Of a stretch of DNA of 64,000 nucleotides, positions 16,709-24,990 are shown one piece after another. Made by a program: the position numbers and the translations under genes. Under the pieces are notes generated by a model. It saw nothing but the letters and a program-made list of their open reading frames with translations, was not told the DNA's origin and did not search any database. Each line of letters starts with the position of its first letter. The stretch's first letter is position 1. This DNA comes from Planomicrobium stackebrandtii (GTDB lineage Bacteria; Bacillota; Bacilli; Bacillales_A; Planococcaceae): assembly GCF_030814955.1 (NCBI RefSeq), contig NZ_JAUSWB010000009.1, positions 1-64,000 of the forward strand, written 5' to 3'.

Positions 16709-18298
16709 TTATTTTTGAAGTGGTCCACCAAGCGTCGTGATTTCAGGTGCGACAGTTCCAAACTTCTGGAAGTTTTCCTGGAATTTTTGTGCTAATTCTA
16801 CAGCTTTTGAATCGTATGCTTCTTTATCTGCCCATGCGTGGCGTGGGTTTAATACATCAGCTGGTACACCAGGTACTTGTACTGGAATTTCAAGGCCGAA
16901 GATAGCTTCTTTTTCAGTCGGAACGTCATTCAATTCGCCTTTGATAGCAGCGCGGACCATTGTGCGAGTGTAAGAAAGCTTCATGCGGCTGCCGACTCCG
17001 TAAACTCCACCAGTCCAGCCGGTGTTGACAAGAAAGACTTGAACGTCGTGCTCATCAATTTTATTGCCGAGCATTTCAGCATATACCGTTGCGTGCAACG
17101 GCAGGAATGGTGAACCAAAGCAAGTGGAGAACGTAGCTTCAGGTGAAGTGATTCCACGTTCTGTACCAGCCAATTTAGAAGTATAACCGCTTAAGAAGTG
17201 ATACATTGCCTGTTCTTTTGTCAGCTTGCTGATTGGAGGCAATACGCCGAAAGCATCCGCAGTCAAGAAAACAATCGTTTTTGGATGGCCCGCAACTGAA
17301 GGGTCTACAATATTGTCAATTGCCTGCATTGGGTAGGCGGCACGTGTGTTTTCAGTCAATGAACCGTCGTCGTAATCCGGTATGCGTGTATCCGGATCAA
17401 CAACTACGTTTTCCAAAACCGAACCGAAACGGATTGCGTCATAGATTTGTGGTTCGTTTTCACGTGATAGGTTGATGGTTTTTGCATAGCAGCCGCCTTC
17501 GATGTTGAAGACGCCATTATCAGACCAGCCATGCTCGTCGTCACCGATCAGCTTGCGGTCTCCGTCAGCTGACAAGGTCGTTTTGCCTGTACCGGACAAG
17601 CCGAAAAACAAAGTCACATCGCCATCTTGGCCTACGTTTGCTGAACAATGCATCGGAAGAATGCCTCTTTCCGGCAACAAGTAGTTCATAATAGAGAAGA
17701 TCGATTTTTTCATTTCGCCAGCGTACTCAGTTCCGCCGATCAAAATAATGCGCTGCTCCATTGATACGATGATGAATGTTTCTGACGCCGTACCGTCAAC
17801 TGCAGGGTCTGCCATAAATGTAGGGGCATAAACCACAGTGAATTCAGCTTCATGCGCCTTTAGCTCTTCAGCCGATGGACGGATGAACAATTGGTGGGCA
17901 AACAAGTTGTGCCAAGCATATTCATTGATTGTTTGGATTGGCACACGTGATTCGTGGTCTGCTCCGGCAAATCCTTTGAAAACGAAAAGAGCATCTTTTT
18001 CTTTTAGGTGCTTAATCACTTTAGCGTAGAGTTTTTCAAACACTTCGCTGGAAATCGGACGGTTTACATTGCCCCAGTCGACTTTGTTTTTTGAGCTTTC
18101 TTCTTCCACCATGTATTTGTCTTTCGGTGAGCGGCCAGTATATTTTCCTGTTTCCGCTTTTACAGCGCCTTCCCGAGTCAAAACCGCTTCTCCGCGGGAT
18201 GTTGCTGCTTCCACTAGTTGTGGCACTGATAATTGAACATGTACATTTTGGCCAGTTAAAAGATCCTTTAAATCGTTTGCAAAGTTCACTGAAGTCAT
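16709..18298 (-). CDS. pckA: Phosphoenolpyruvate carboxykinase (ATP)
   Basis: PckA converts oxaloacetate and ATP to phosphoenolpyruvate, the gluconeogenic entry point. The 529 residues include GRSPKDKY near residue 55, the Mn-binding block [14 protein letters not shown], the P-loop [12 protein letters not shown] and the kinase-2 motif [16 protein letters not shown] precedes the ATG. The long upstream region contains an inverted repeat that could bind a gluconeogenic regulator; CcpN controls pckA in B. subtilis. Confidence 0.96.
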   Translation of the reverse strand: MTSVNFANDLKDLLTGQNVHVQLSVPQLVEAATSRGEAVLTREGAVKAETGKYTGRSPKDKYMVEEESSKNKVDWGNVNRPISSEVFEKLYAKVIKHLKEKDALFVFKGFAGADHESRVPIQTINEYAWHNLFAHQLFIRPSAEELKAHEAEFTVVYAPTFMADPAVDGTASETFIIVSMEQRIILIGGTEYAGEMKKSIFSIMNYLLPERGILPMHCSANVGQDGDVTLFFGLSGTGKTTLSADGDRKLIGDDEHGWSDNGVFNIEGGCYAKTINLSRENEPQIYDAIRFGSVLENVVVDPDTRIPDYDDGSLTENTRAAYPMQAIDNIVDPSVAGHPKTIVFLTADAFGVLPPISKLTKEQAMYHFLSGYTSKLAGTERGITSPEATFSTCFGSPFLPLHATVYAEMLGNKIDEHDVQVFLVNTGWTGGVYGVGSRMKLSYTRTMVRAAIKGELNDVPTEKEAIFGLEIPVQVPGVPADVLNPRHAWADKEAYDSKAVELAQKFQENFQKFGTVAPEITTLGGPLQK

Positions 18299-18379
18299 AT
18301 ATATGTACCTTCCTTTTCTATTATTCCCATGGCGATGGGGAGGATGTATATTCGTTCATTAGTATAACACATTAGGTTT

Positions 18380-18395
18380 ATTAGTCTATACTAAT
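18380..18395 (-). promoter_or_regulatory. Inverted repeat in the pckA upstream region
   Basis: ATTAGTCTATACTAAT has 6-bp arms. It lies about 80 bases before the pckA start, near TATACT which may be a -10 element. Operator function is only inferred. Confidence 0.3.
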
Positions 18396-18526
18396 CCACT
18401 TCGGAAATCAAAAAATATTGTCTAGACCTCTATATGAGGTAGGATTCTTCAGGTAAATAAGCTATATAGGGTATACTCAGAGTTTAAGTTTGCTGTCTTT
18501 ATACGGCCGTCGTGCGAATAGTTTTC

Positions 18527-18624
18527 ATATGTTAAATTGAAGTTAAAGGGACATCATTTTATAAAAGATATAGAGCAAATCAGCGGAATATCAGCAGCCG
18601 AAAATCATTAGTTCCACTTAAATA
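18527..18624 (+). repeat. Degenerate copy of the short inverted-repeat element
   Basis: This stretch shares the exact 13-mer GCGGAATATCAGC with the intact element at 29058-29177 (opposite strand there). The following bases, ending AGTTCCACTTAAATA, align at about 20 of 29 positions with that element's end, AGTTCAACTTATATA. The left end, ATATGTTAAATTGAAG, is a weaker match. It lies in the pckA-metK intergenic region; nothing else is recognised between about 18400 and 18700. Confidence 0.5.
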
Positions 18625-18708
18625 AAGATGTCTGTGGAAAGTGCAGCATTTTTTGTTGGAAACGGGTAGCAGCTAACTCAATATAATTTATTTAATTTGT
18701 AAAAAATG

Positions 18709-18737
18709 TTGACATCCCAGTACTATTTCCGTATGAT
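18709..18737 (+). promoter_or_regulatory. metK promoter (SigA type)
   Basis: TTGACA (18709-18714), a 17-base spacer, then TATGAT (18732-18737). The S-box aptamer begins 17 bases downstream. Confidence 0.85.
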
Positions 18738-18754
18738 GAAAAATTGAACGGATA

Positions 18755-18928
18755 CTCTTATTCCGAGCTGGTGGAGGGGACAGGCCCTATGAAACCCGGC
18801 AACCTGCTGCTATTGCAGTGATGGTGCCAAACCTGAAGCAAGGCGCACAGGCCTTGGATGATAAGAGTGAAAGGTGCTTATGATGATTCTCCTTTCCTCA
18901 TTAATGTATGAGTGAAGGGATTTTTTTA
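18755..18928 (+). ncRNA. SAM-I (S-box) riboswitch with terminator, upstream of metK
   Basis: The aptamer spans 18755-18867: P1 strands CTCTTAT and ATAAGAG, conserved GGTGGAGGGGACAGGCCC, then CTATGAAACCCGGCAACC, and the closing AAGG..GGATGATAAGAG region. The terminator hairpin is 18890-18920 (TCCTTTC-CTCAT with ATGAG-T-GAAGGGA) followed by seven T. In this class SAM binding favours termination, so MetK, which makes SAM, is feedback controlled. Confidence 0.96.
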
Positions 18929-18954
18929 TGTCTATAAGAACATACATTTGTTAG

Positions 18955-19231
18955 CTTGAGCGAAGCTGGAGAAGCAATATATCTTTCTCCAGACTCCAGC
19001 ACCCAGATTCTCTGGATCATAAGCCACTCTGGCGGGCCAGTTGCAAGTACCTAGCTCTTCGGGTCATAAGTCAACCCAGCTGTGTGGCAAAAATCGCCAC
19101 TTCGCTGGTCTGCCTTATGCCTGTCAGAGCTGAACAGGCACTTTCACTTTTCTTTCTGTGCGGCAAAAACACGCCGCTTCGCCAGATCGTCTTATGCCCG
19201 TCGAATCTACACGGGCGCTTGCGCTTTTCTT
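18955..19231 (+). repeat. Composite intergenic repeat block in the metK leader
   Basis: The block lies between the S-box terminator and metK. It has a hairpin TGGAGAA/TTCTCCA (about 18970-18994), then two tandem units of about 74 bp (19082-19154 and 19158-19231). Both units follow the plan GTGYGGCAAAAA..CGCTTCGC..CTTATGCC..CAGGC or GGGCGC..CTTTTCTT. CATAAG..CTTATG and AGCTCT..AGAGCT arms would fold into long stems. It resembles dispersed intergenic repeats I recall from Bacillales, but this is unverified. Confidence 0.7.
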
Positions 19232-19374
19232 ATGGAATGCCCTTAATCCTCGTGTGAAAGGCCACAAACGGCTTGAAGTTCAATCTGGATTTTGTCTGGA
19301 ACGGACTTGACATGGGAAACGAGTACCGTATCAATTTCGAGAGCAATCTCGCAGGATATAAGGAGGAACATTTT

Positions 19375-20583
19375 TTGAAAAACCGTCGATTATTTACATC
19401 AGAATCAGTAACAGAAGGACATCCGGATAAAATTTGTGACCAAATCTCAGATGCTATTTTGGATGCAATCTTGACCGAGGATCCAAACGCGCGTGTTGCG
19501 TGCGAAACGACCGTAACGACAGGACTGGTTCTAGTAGCCGGAGAAATCACCACTTCAACGTATGTGGATATCCCGAAAGTCGTTAGACAAACGGTTAGAG
19601 AAATTGGGTATACACGAGCTAAATATGGTTTCGACTCAGAAACAAGTGCTGTTCTTACAGCAATCGATGAGCAATCACCGGATATCGCTGCAGGAGTCAA
19701 CGTGGCGCTTGAATCGCGTGAAGGCCAAATGACAGATAAAGAATTGGATGATATCGGAGCCGGCGACCAAGGGTTGATGTTCGGATACGCCAACAATGAA
19801 ACAGAAGAATTGATGCCATTGCCGATTTCATTGGCACATAAATTGGCACGCCGTTTAGCAGAAGTACGCAAAGAAGAAATTCTTCCATACTTGCGTCCGG
19901 ATGGCAAAACGCAGGTGACTGTTGAGTATGACGAAAACAACAAACCGCTTCGTGTGGACACGATTGTTATTTCGACTCAGCATCATCCGGAAGTAACACT
20001 GGAGCAAATCCAGCGCAACATCAAAGAGTATGTTATTAAAGAAGTCGTTCCGGCGAAATGGATCGATGAAGATACAAAATACTTTATTAACCCAACGGGG
20101 CGTTTCGTTATTGGCGGACCTCAGGGAGATGCAGGCTTGACTGGCCGCAAAATCATCGTAGATACTTACGGTGGCTATGCACGCCACGGCGGCGGCGCAT
20201 TTTCCGGTAAAGACGCGACAAAAGTTGACCGTTCAGCAGCTTATGCAGCTCGTTATGTAGCGAAAAATATCGTAGCTGCTGGCCTTGCAGACAAATGTGA
20301 AGTGCAACTGGCATATGCAATCGGTGTAGCACATCCTGTATCAATCGCTTTTGATACATTCGGCACAGGCGTTGTAGATGAAGACAAACTAGACGATTTG
20401 GTACGCGCGAACTTTGATTTGCGTCCTGCTGGAATCATCAAGATGCTTGATCTTCGCCGTCCGATCTATAAGCAGACTGCAGCCTACGGCCATTTTGGAC
20501 GTACGGATGTTGATCTTCCTTGGGAGCGCACAGACAAAGCAGCAATTTTGAAAGAACAAGCTGGCGTTGAAGCCGGCATTTAA
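19375..20583 (+). CDS. metK: S-adenosylmethionine synthetase
   Basis: MetK makes SAM from methionine and ATP. The 402-residue protein begins [18 protein letters not shown] and includes the ATP-binding [12 protein letters not shown] and the phosphate loop [20 protein letters not shown] chose TTG at 19375: AAGGAGG is eight bases upstream and the protein then aligns with known MetK starts, although the frame is open from 19273. About 450 bases separate it from the S-box terminator, filled by repeats. A strong terminator follows. Confidence 0.96.
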   Translation: MKNRRLFTSESVTEGHPDKICDQISDAILDAILTEDPNARVACETTVTTGLVLVAGEITTSTYVDIPKVVRQTVREIGYTRAKYGFDSETSAVLTAIDEQSPDIAAGVNVALESREGQMTDKELDDIGAGDQGLMFGYANNETEELMPLPISLAHKLARRLAEVRKEEILPYLRPDGKTQVTVEYDENNKPLRVDTIVISTQHHPEVTLEQIQRNIKEYVIKEVVPAKWIDEDTKYFINPTGRFVIGGPQGDAGLTGRKIIVDTYGGYARHGGGAFSGKDATKVDRSAAYAARYVAKNIVAAGLADKCEVQLAYAIGVAHPVSIAFDTFGTGVVDEDKLDDLVRANFDLRPAGIIKMLDLRRPIYKQTAAYGHFGRTDVDLPWERTDKAAILKEQAGVEAGI

Positions 20584-20597
20584 TCTTTTGTAGAATG

Positions 20598-20640
20598 GAA
20601 AAGGACGACCGGGCATCACTGCCGGGCCGTCCTTTTTTTG
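20598..20640. terminator. Bidirectional terminator between metK and ytoA
   Basis: A GC-rich hairpin, AAAGGACGACCCGGC-like 5' arm with GCCGGGCCGTCCTTT, is followed by T7. Confidence 0.85.
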
Positions 20641-20644
20641 CGTG

Positions 20645-21160
20645 CTATTCTTTTTGAAGCGATTTGTAATAAGCGCCTTTTTCAGCATATTCACGAACAA
20701 TCCGTTCCATGTCCACCTTGTCATCATCACGCAGTTCCCGGACGACTTTCGCAGGGCGTCCAAGAGCGAGCATGCCGGGTGGGATCACTTTACCAGGCGG
20801 AACCAGGCTGCCGGCACCGATAAATGCGCCTTCTCCGACTTCGGCACCGTCAAGAATGATTGAGCCCATGCCAACCAATGCCCCTTTTCGAATGGTGCAG
20901 CTGTGGAGGGTCACTTGATGGCCAATTGTTACTTCGTCTTCCAGCAGCAATGTTTTACCCGGGCTTTGGTGCAGCATGCAAAGATCCTGGATATTCACTT
21001 TATTGCCGATAATGGTTGGAGAGACGTCACCGCGAATTACCGTATTAAACCAAACAGACGACTCAGCACCAATCGTCACATCACCGGAAATGGTTGTATA
21101 GTCTGCGATAAAAACAGATGGGTCAATTTGGGGAAATTTGTCTTTAAATGGATAAATCAT
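20645..21160 (-). CDS. ytoA: Gamma-carbonic-anhydrase-like hexapeptide-repeat protein
   Basis: A 171-residue left-handed beta-helix protein of the gamma-carbonic-anhydrase/PaaY group (YtoA in B. subtilis). Repeated hexapeptides run from IRGDVSPTIIGNKVNIQD through VGEGAFIGAGSLVPPG. Potential metal-binding histidines are in MLHQSPG and EVTIGHQVTLHSC. Enzyme activity is not demonstrated for most members, so metal-dependent hydratase function is an inference. AAAGGAG precedes the ATG. Confidence 0.85.
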   Translation of the reverse strand: MIYPFKDKFPQIDPSVFIADYTTISGDVTIGAESSVWFNTVIRGDVSPTIIGNKVNIQDLCMLHQSPGKTLLLEDEVTIGHQVTLHSCTIRKGALVGMGSIILDGAEVGEGAFIGAGSLVPPGKVIPPGMLALGRPAKVVRELRDDDKVDMERIVREYAEKGAYYKSLQKE

Positions 21161-21274
21161 GGCAAAGCTCCTTTAAAAAAGATAAGATATTCTATAATCG
21201 TAACAAATGAAATCAAAACGTCAAATCGAAATGCAGCCTCAACTAGTGATGAGCGATAGAAAGGAAGTTGGACT

Positions 21275-22081
21275 ATGTGGAAATGGCAGGCAGAAGGAAC
21301 GGCAAAGGCTGTAGTCGTGCTGGTTCACAGTGCGTATGAACAGCATTTGCGCTATGCGTGGCAAATCGAAAAATGGCGATCGGCTGGATTTCATGTCTAT
21401 ATGGGGGATTTGCCAGGCCATGGCAAAAACGCGGGAGCCGACAATGTGCACCGCGAATCGTTTGATGTCTACGAGCAGGCAGTGCATGATATGCTGAAGC
21501 TGTCATCGGAAAACGATCTGCCGGTATTTGTTATTGCCCATGGACTCGGCGCCACTATCACCATGAATATTCTTGGCAACCGCAAATTCAATGTAGCCGG
21601 AGCCATCTTTACGTCTCCGTGGCTGCAGTTAAAGAAGTTGCCGCCAAAAGCGCCCAATGCATTTCCAGGGGTTGCCCAACTATCCGGACGCAGGAAAATG
21701 GACCACGAAATCACGCTGCGTGATCTGACGAGAAGCCAGTTCACTCTTGACCAGGAAGCCGAAAACAAGAATTATCATACTGTCATCACTGCATCGTGGT
21801 TTAAAGAATTGCAGAGCTATATGAAAGAAACAGCTGCGGCTGTCGAAGTGTATCCGCAGATTCCGACCTATCTGCACACGGCAGAGCGGGATGCAATCAC
21901 CGAAAAAGAAACTGCCCGCCAATGGCTGTTGAAGCAGCAGCTCACCGAGTTCAGCTACAAAGAATGGAAATTCTGTTACCATGACATTTTTCAGGAGCCC
22001 GAAAAAGAGGAAGTGTTTTTGGCGACGCAAGGATTTATTCACACCGTCTTGCGTTCGGTCGGGTACTTGATTGAGGAATAA
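21275..22081 (+). CDS. ytpA: YtpA-like alpha/beta hydrolase lacking the catalytic serine
   Basis: A 268-residue alpha/beta-hydrolase homologous to B. subtilis YtpA, a lysophospholipase-type enzyme tied to bacilysocin. The fold is intact: GDLPGHGKNAG near residue 44, an acidic residue in HTAERDAITE, and histidine in CYHDIFQEPEKEE. But the nucleophile elbow, normally GHSMGG, reads AHGLGA (residues 88-93), putting glycine (GGA, 21542-21544) where serine should be. The oxyanion-region motif HG is also changed to HS. The frame is open and the ribosome-binding site (AAAGGAAG) is good, so it is expressed but probably not a serine hydrolase. Confidence 0.82.
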   Translation: MWKWQAEGTAKAVVVLVHSAYEQHLRYAWQIEKWRSAGFHVYMGDLPGHGKNAGADNVHRESFDVYEQAVHDMLKLSSENDLPVFVIAHGLGATITMNILGNRKFNVAGAIFTSPWLQLKKLPPKAPNAFPGVAQLSGRRKMDHEITLRDLTRSQFTLDQEAENKNYHTVITASWFKELQSYMKETAAAVEVYPQIPTYLHTAERDAITEKETARQWLLKQQLTEFSYKEWKFCYHDIFQEPEKEEVFLATQGFIHTVLRSVGYLIEE

Positions 22082-22091
22082 AGAGAAACTT

Positions 22092-22200
22092 CAATCAGTG
22101 GAGGTTATTCCCGCTGATTGTTAGTTGATCCAATCGGACTTTTACGGTCAGTGGATCTCCCGCTCAAAGGAGGGAGAGCCTTACTGCCCGTTAAAGCGGG
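22092..22200 (+). other. Structured leader (three stem-loops) before the LLM monooxygenase gene
   Basis: Stem 1 (22092-22120) pairs CAATCAG with CTGATTG, extended by three pairs. Stem 2 (22146-22188) pairs GG, CAGT and TCTCCC with GGGAGA, ACTG and CC. Stem 3 (22187-22200) pairs CCCG with CGGG and shares bases with stem 2, so they are mutually exclusive at the edge. AAAGGAG follows four bases later. No known riboswitch class is recognised. Confidence 0.5.
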
Positions 22201-22218
22201 ATAAAGGAGAGAACGACA

Positions 22219-23226
22219 ATGGCATTAACCTATAGCGTGCTCGACCAATCACCCATTTCAGAAGGCAGCTCGCCGCAGGAAGCCCTTAAACAGACAGCGA
22301 TCCTCGCACAAAAAGCCGAACGATGGGGTTACACACGGTTTTGGGTGTCAGAGCATCACGACGCGGCGACGTTGGCCGGCTCTTCTCCGGAAGTGCTGAT
22401 TGCACATCTCGGTGCGGTGACGAAAAGCATTCGCCTCGGTTCTGGCGGTGTTATGCTGCCGCATTATGCCGCTTTTAAAATTGCGGAAAACTTCAAACTG
22501 CTGGAAGCTTTGTATCCAAATAGAATTGATGCAGGAGTCGGCCGAGCACCAGGAGGAATGCCACGCGCTTCTTATGCGTTAAATGAGGGGAAAAAGCGTG
22601 ATACGAGCCAGTTTCCTGCGCAAATCGACGATCTTCGCATGTATTTGACGGATTCAATTCCTGAAGAACATCCGTATTACGGCATGAAAGCGACCCCGGT
22701 AACTAAGCACAGCCCGCCAATCTGGATGCTCGGCTCGAGCGAAAACTCAGCAAAGTTAGCGGCAGAAAAAGGGCTGCCGTATATGTTTGCGCATTTCATC
22801 AACGGCGAAGGCGGACAACAGTTTGCGCAAGAATACCGTAAACACTTTAAGCCCCATAAGGAAAGCAAGCCGCATGTAGGCTTTGCGATATTTGTCGTCT
22901 GCCAGGAAACGCCCGAGGAGGCAGAACGCGTGGCTTCCTCGATGGACCTTTCTCTGTGCATGGGAGCACAGGGCATGCCATCCAAAGGTACACCGCCGCC
23001 CGAGACAGCAATGGCCTATCCATATTCCAAATTTGAAAAGTTGCTGGTCGCTGAAAACCGTCGGCGGATGGTTGTGGGGACTCCGGACCAAGTTGTGGAC
23101 CGATTGGAGGTATTGGCAGCCGAGTACGGAGCAGACGAAGTGATGCTGGTGTCATCTGCCTATGACTTTAATGACAAACTAAAAACTTTCCAGTTAGTAG
23201 CGGAAGAAATGCAGAAACGCCAATAG
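22219..23226 (+). CDS. LLM-class flavin-dependent oxidoreductase (MsnO8/YtmO-like)
   Basis: A 335-residue luciferase-like monooxygenase-fold protein. Visible family features are YSVLDQSPISEG at the N-terminus, FWVSEHHDAATLAGSSPEVL, IRLGSGGVMLPHYAAFKIAE and RIDAGVGRAPGG. Such proteins use reduced flavin and oxygen, or F420 in other lineages; the substrate is unknown. The ATG at 22219 follows AAAGGAGAG, directly after the structured leader. The stop codon sits in a terminator. Confidence 0.87.
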   Translation: MALTYSVLDQSPISEGSSPQEALKQTAILAQKAERWGYTRFWVSEHHDAATLAGSSPEVLIAHLGAVTKSIRLGSGGVMLPHYAAFKIAENFKLLEALYPNRIDAGVGRAPGGMPRASYALNEGKKRDTSQFPAQIDDLRMYLTDSIPEEHPYYGMKATPVTKHSPPIWMLGSSENSAKLAAEKGLPYMFAHFINGEGGQQFAQEYRKHFKPHKESKPHVGFAIFVVCQETPEEAERVASSMDLSLCMGAQGMPSKGTPPPETAMAYPYSKFEKLLVAENRRRMVVGTPDQVVDRLEVLAAEYGADEVMLVSSAYDFNDKLKTFQLVAEEMQKRQ

Positions 23227-23250
23227 GAGGTTCCTATTGGCGTTTTTTTT
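23218..23250 (+). terminator. Terminator of the LLM monooxygenase gene
   Basis: The arms CGCCAATAGGA and TCCTATTGGCG with a three-base loop precede T8. The stop codon lies in the 5' arm. Confidence 0.9.
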
Positions 23251-23334
23251 GGAGTAAATTATTTGTTTTAAGAGATGGTAAGTTACGATACATGAAGCTA
23301 ACTTAAAAAGAGCCTATTTTTAATTGTTATCAAT

Positions 23335-24279
23335 TTAATGGGAATGGTTGTGCAATGGTTCATTTTTAGCCGTACAAAGAATAGAGTCGTTGTGTTGATG
23401 TGCCCTTGTTTCCATTTGAATTGTCACGTGAGATATCCCTTTATGTTCAAGGCTGTGTTCAAGGTTGTGCAAAATGTGTTCGCTTTCAGCAATAGTTAAT
23501 TGGTTATCTACCACTGCATGGCAGGACAGGGCATTCATCCCACTGGTGATGGACCAGATGTGAAGATCGTGAATGCCTTGGATTCCTTTTGTCATGCTGA
23601 TGGTTTCAAGGATATCATTTACATCAACGTTGTGCGGAGTTCCTTCCATCAAAACATGTACAGCGGCTTTGGTCACAAAATAACCGCTTCTTAGAACAAG
23701 GACTGCTACAATCACACTTGCCGCTGGGTCTGCCCATCCCCAGCCAAAGAATATGATCAGCAGCGCAGCTGCAATGGCGCCAACAGAGCCCAGCATGTCG
23801 CTTAAAACATGCAAATAAGCACCGCGCATGTTCAGGTTTTCGTGGGTATCCCCGCCGCGCATCATAATCCAGGCAACAACAATATTTACTGCCAGCCCAA
23901 TGACGCTAATAATGAGCATTCCGGTAGTGGCAACTTCTGGCGGGTTTGCAAAACGCTCAGTAGCTTCATAAAAAATATAACCGGCAATCGCTATTAAGGT
24001 CACCCCATTTATGGCTGACGCTAAGATCTCGAACCGCTTGTAGCCGTATGTTTTGCTATGATTAGCAGCTTTTTCAGCCAGCTTGAATGCAATAAGAGCA
24101 ATTGCCAATGAAATAGAATCGCTCAGCATATGGCCGGCATCGGATAAAAGAGCCAAACTGTTTGTTAAAAAACCACCGATGGCCTCAACAATCATGTAAC
24201 TGGTAATGATTAAAAATGAAATCTTCAAAACTTTTTTGTTTGCTCCATGCGTGTGGTCATGATTATGATCATGTGCCAT
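23335..24279 (-). CDS. czcD: CzcD-type cation diffusion facilitator (Zn/Co efflux)
   Basis: A 314-residue cation-diffusion-facilitator transporter with a His-rich start (HDHNHDHTHG), six predicted membrane segments and the metal-binding pairs SDAGHMLSD (helix 2) and HVLSDMLGS (helix 5). A cytoplasmic C-terminal domain (DIHDLHIW-type GIHDLHIWSI) ends in HNHSH. The first ATGs after GAGGAGGG are at 24282 and 24279; I prefer the second for spacing. It follows czrA on the same strand and is likely under its control. Confidence 0.93.
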   Translation of the reverse strand: MAHDHNHDHTHGANKKVLKISFLIITSYMIVEAIGGFLTNSLALLSDAGHMLSDSISLAIALIAFKLAEKAANHSKTYGYKRFEILASAINGVTLIAIAGYIFYEATERFANPPEVATTGMLIISVIGLAVNIVVAWIMMRGGDTHENLNMRGAYLHVLSDMLGSVGAIAAALLIIFFGWGWADPAASVIVAVLVLRSGYFVTKAAVHVLMEGTPHNVDVNDILETISMTKGIQGIHDLHIWSITSGMNALSCHAVVDNQLTIAESEHILHNLEHSLEHKGISHVTIQMETRAHQHNDSILCTAKNEPLHNHSH

Positions 24280-24349
24280 CATAAGCCCTCCTCGCAACTT
24301 CTAAAGTTAATAGAGTCAACTGTAATTTGATTGGCACATCAACCCAAGC

Positions 24350-24685
24350 TTAATTATGGGTTGCGTGCTCAATGGCCTGATTCAGCAAATTCATAATATG
24401 GTCATCGTCTTTTGAATAGTACAGGGTGGTTCCGGCTCTTCTGTATTTGACTAAACGCAATTGTTTTAAAAAGCGCAGTTGATGGGACACGGTGGATTGT
24501 CCCAGATCTAGTTTTTCAGCCAGTTCATTAACTGAGTGTTCAGCAATACAAAGCAAATTTAAAATGCGAATCCGTGTCGGATCGCTCAATGCCTTGAACG
24601 TTTGGGACACGAGAAACAAGGTTTCCTCATCCAAAGGGTGTTTATTTAGAAAGAAATTTTCATCTTTTTTAAAATCCTTATTCAT
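24350..24685 (-). CDS. czrA: CzrA/SmtB-type metal-sensing repressor (ArsR family)
   Basis: A 111-residue winged-helix ArsR-family repressor. The recognition helix region is [19 protein letters not shown]. The C-terminal alpha-5 metal site is intact: Asp94, His96, His107 and His110, with the D-X-H-X10-H-X2-H spacing of the Zn/Co sensor CzrA. It should release the operator at 24726-24755 when Zn or Co is high. It is the first gene of czrA-czcD. Confidence 0.93.
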   Translation of the reverse strand: MNKDFKKDENFFLNKHPLDEETLFLVSQTFKALSDPTRIRILNLLCIAEHSVNELAEKLDLGQSTVSHQLRFLKQLRLVKYRRAGTTLYYSKDDDHIMNLLNQAIEHATHN

Positions 24686-24725
24686 CGGCCGTGCACCTCC
24701 AAATGGAATAGTAGAAAATCAATTA

Positions 24726-24755
24726 TCAATATATGAGCATATGTTCATATATTGA
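24726..24755 (-). promoter_or_regulatory. CzrA operator: 30-bp near-perfect palindrome
   Basis: The arms TCAATATATGAGCAT and ATGTTCATATATTGA differ from perfect symmetry at one base pair. It has the ATATGA..TCATAT form of SmtB/CzrA sites and starts at the edge of the -10 element. Confidence 0.85.
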
Positions 24756-24783
24756 TTGTAAGGCGCATATCCAGGAATGTCAA
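24755..24783 (-). promoter_or_regulatory. czrA-czcD promoter
   Basis: On the minus strand, TTGACA (24778-24783), a 17-base spacer and TACAAT (24755-24760) form a strong SigA promoter. The operator overlaps the start-site region. Confidence 0.8.
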
Positions 24784-24990
24784 GGCGGCAGCCACTGGCT
24801 CATTTTAATCAAATAATGAATAATATGCAGAAATAAAGCAGAAGGTTATTAACCATTTTTTAAAAAGGAGTGCAGGAGTTGCAGCACTTTGTATGTTCAG
24901 GAGTTTAGTGCTTTCATTTGGTGGCTAAAAGAAAATGCGGTTTAATAGAGTTAGAACATAAATGAAGATCAGCAGAAGGGGGAATAGAGA

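Noticed and set aside
18955..19231. CRISPR-like or transposon end interpretation of the metK leader repeats
   Set aside because: Units are diverged tandem duplicates with internal pairing, without spacers, and no transposase or terminal inverted repeats frame them.
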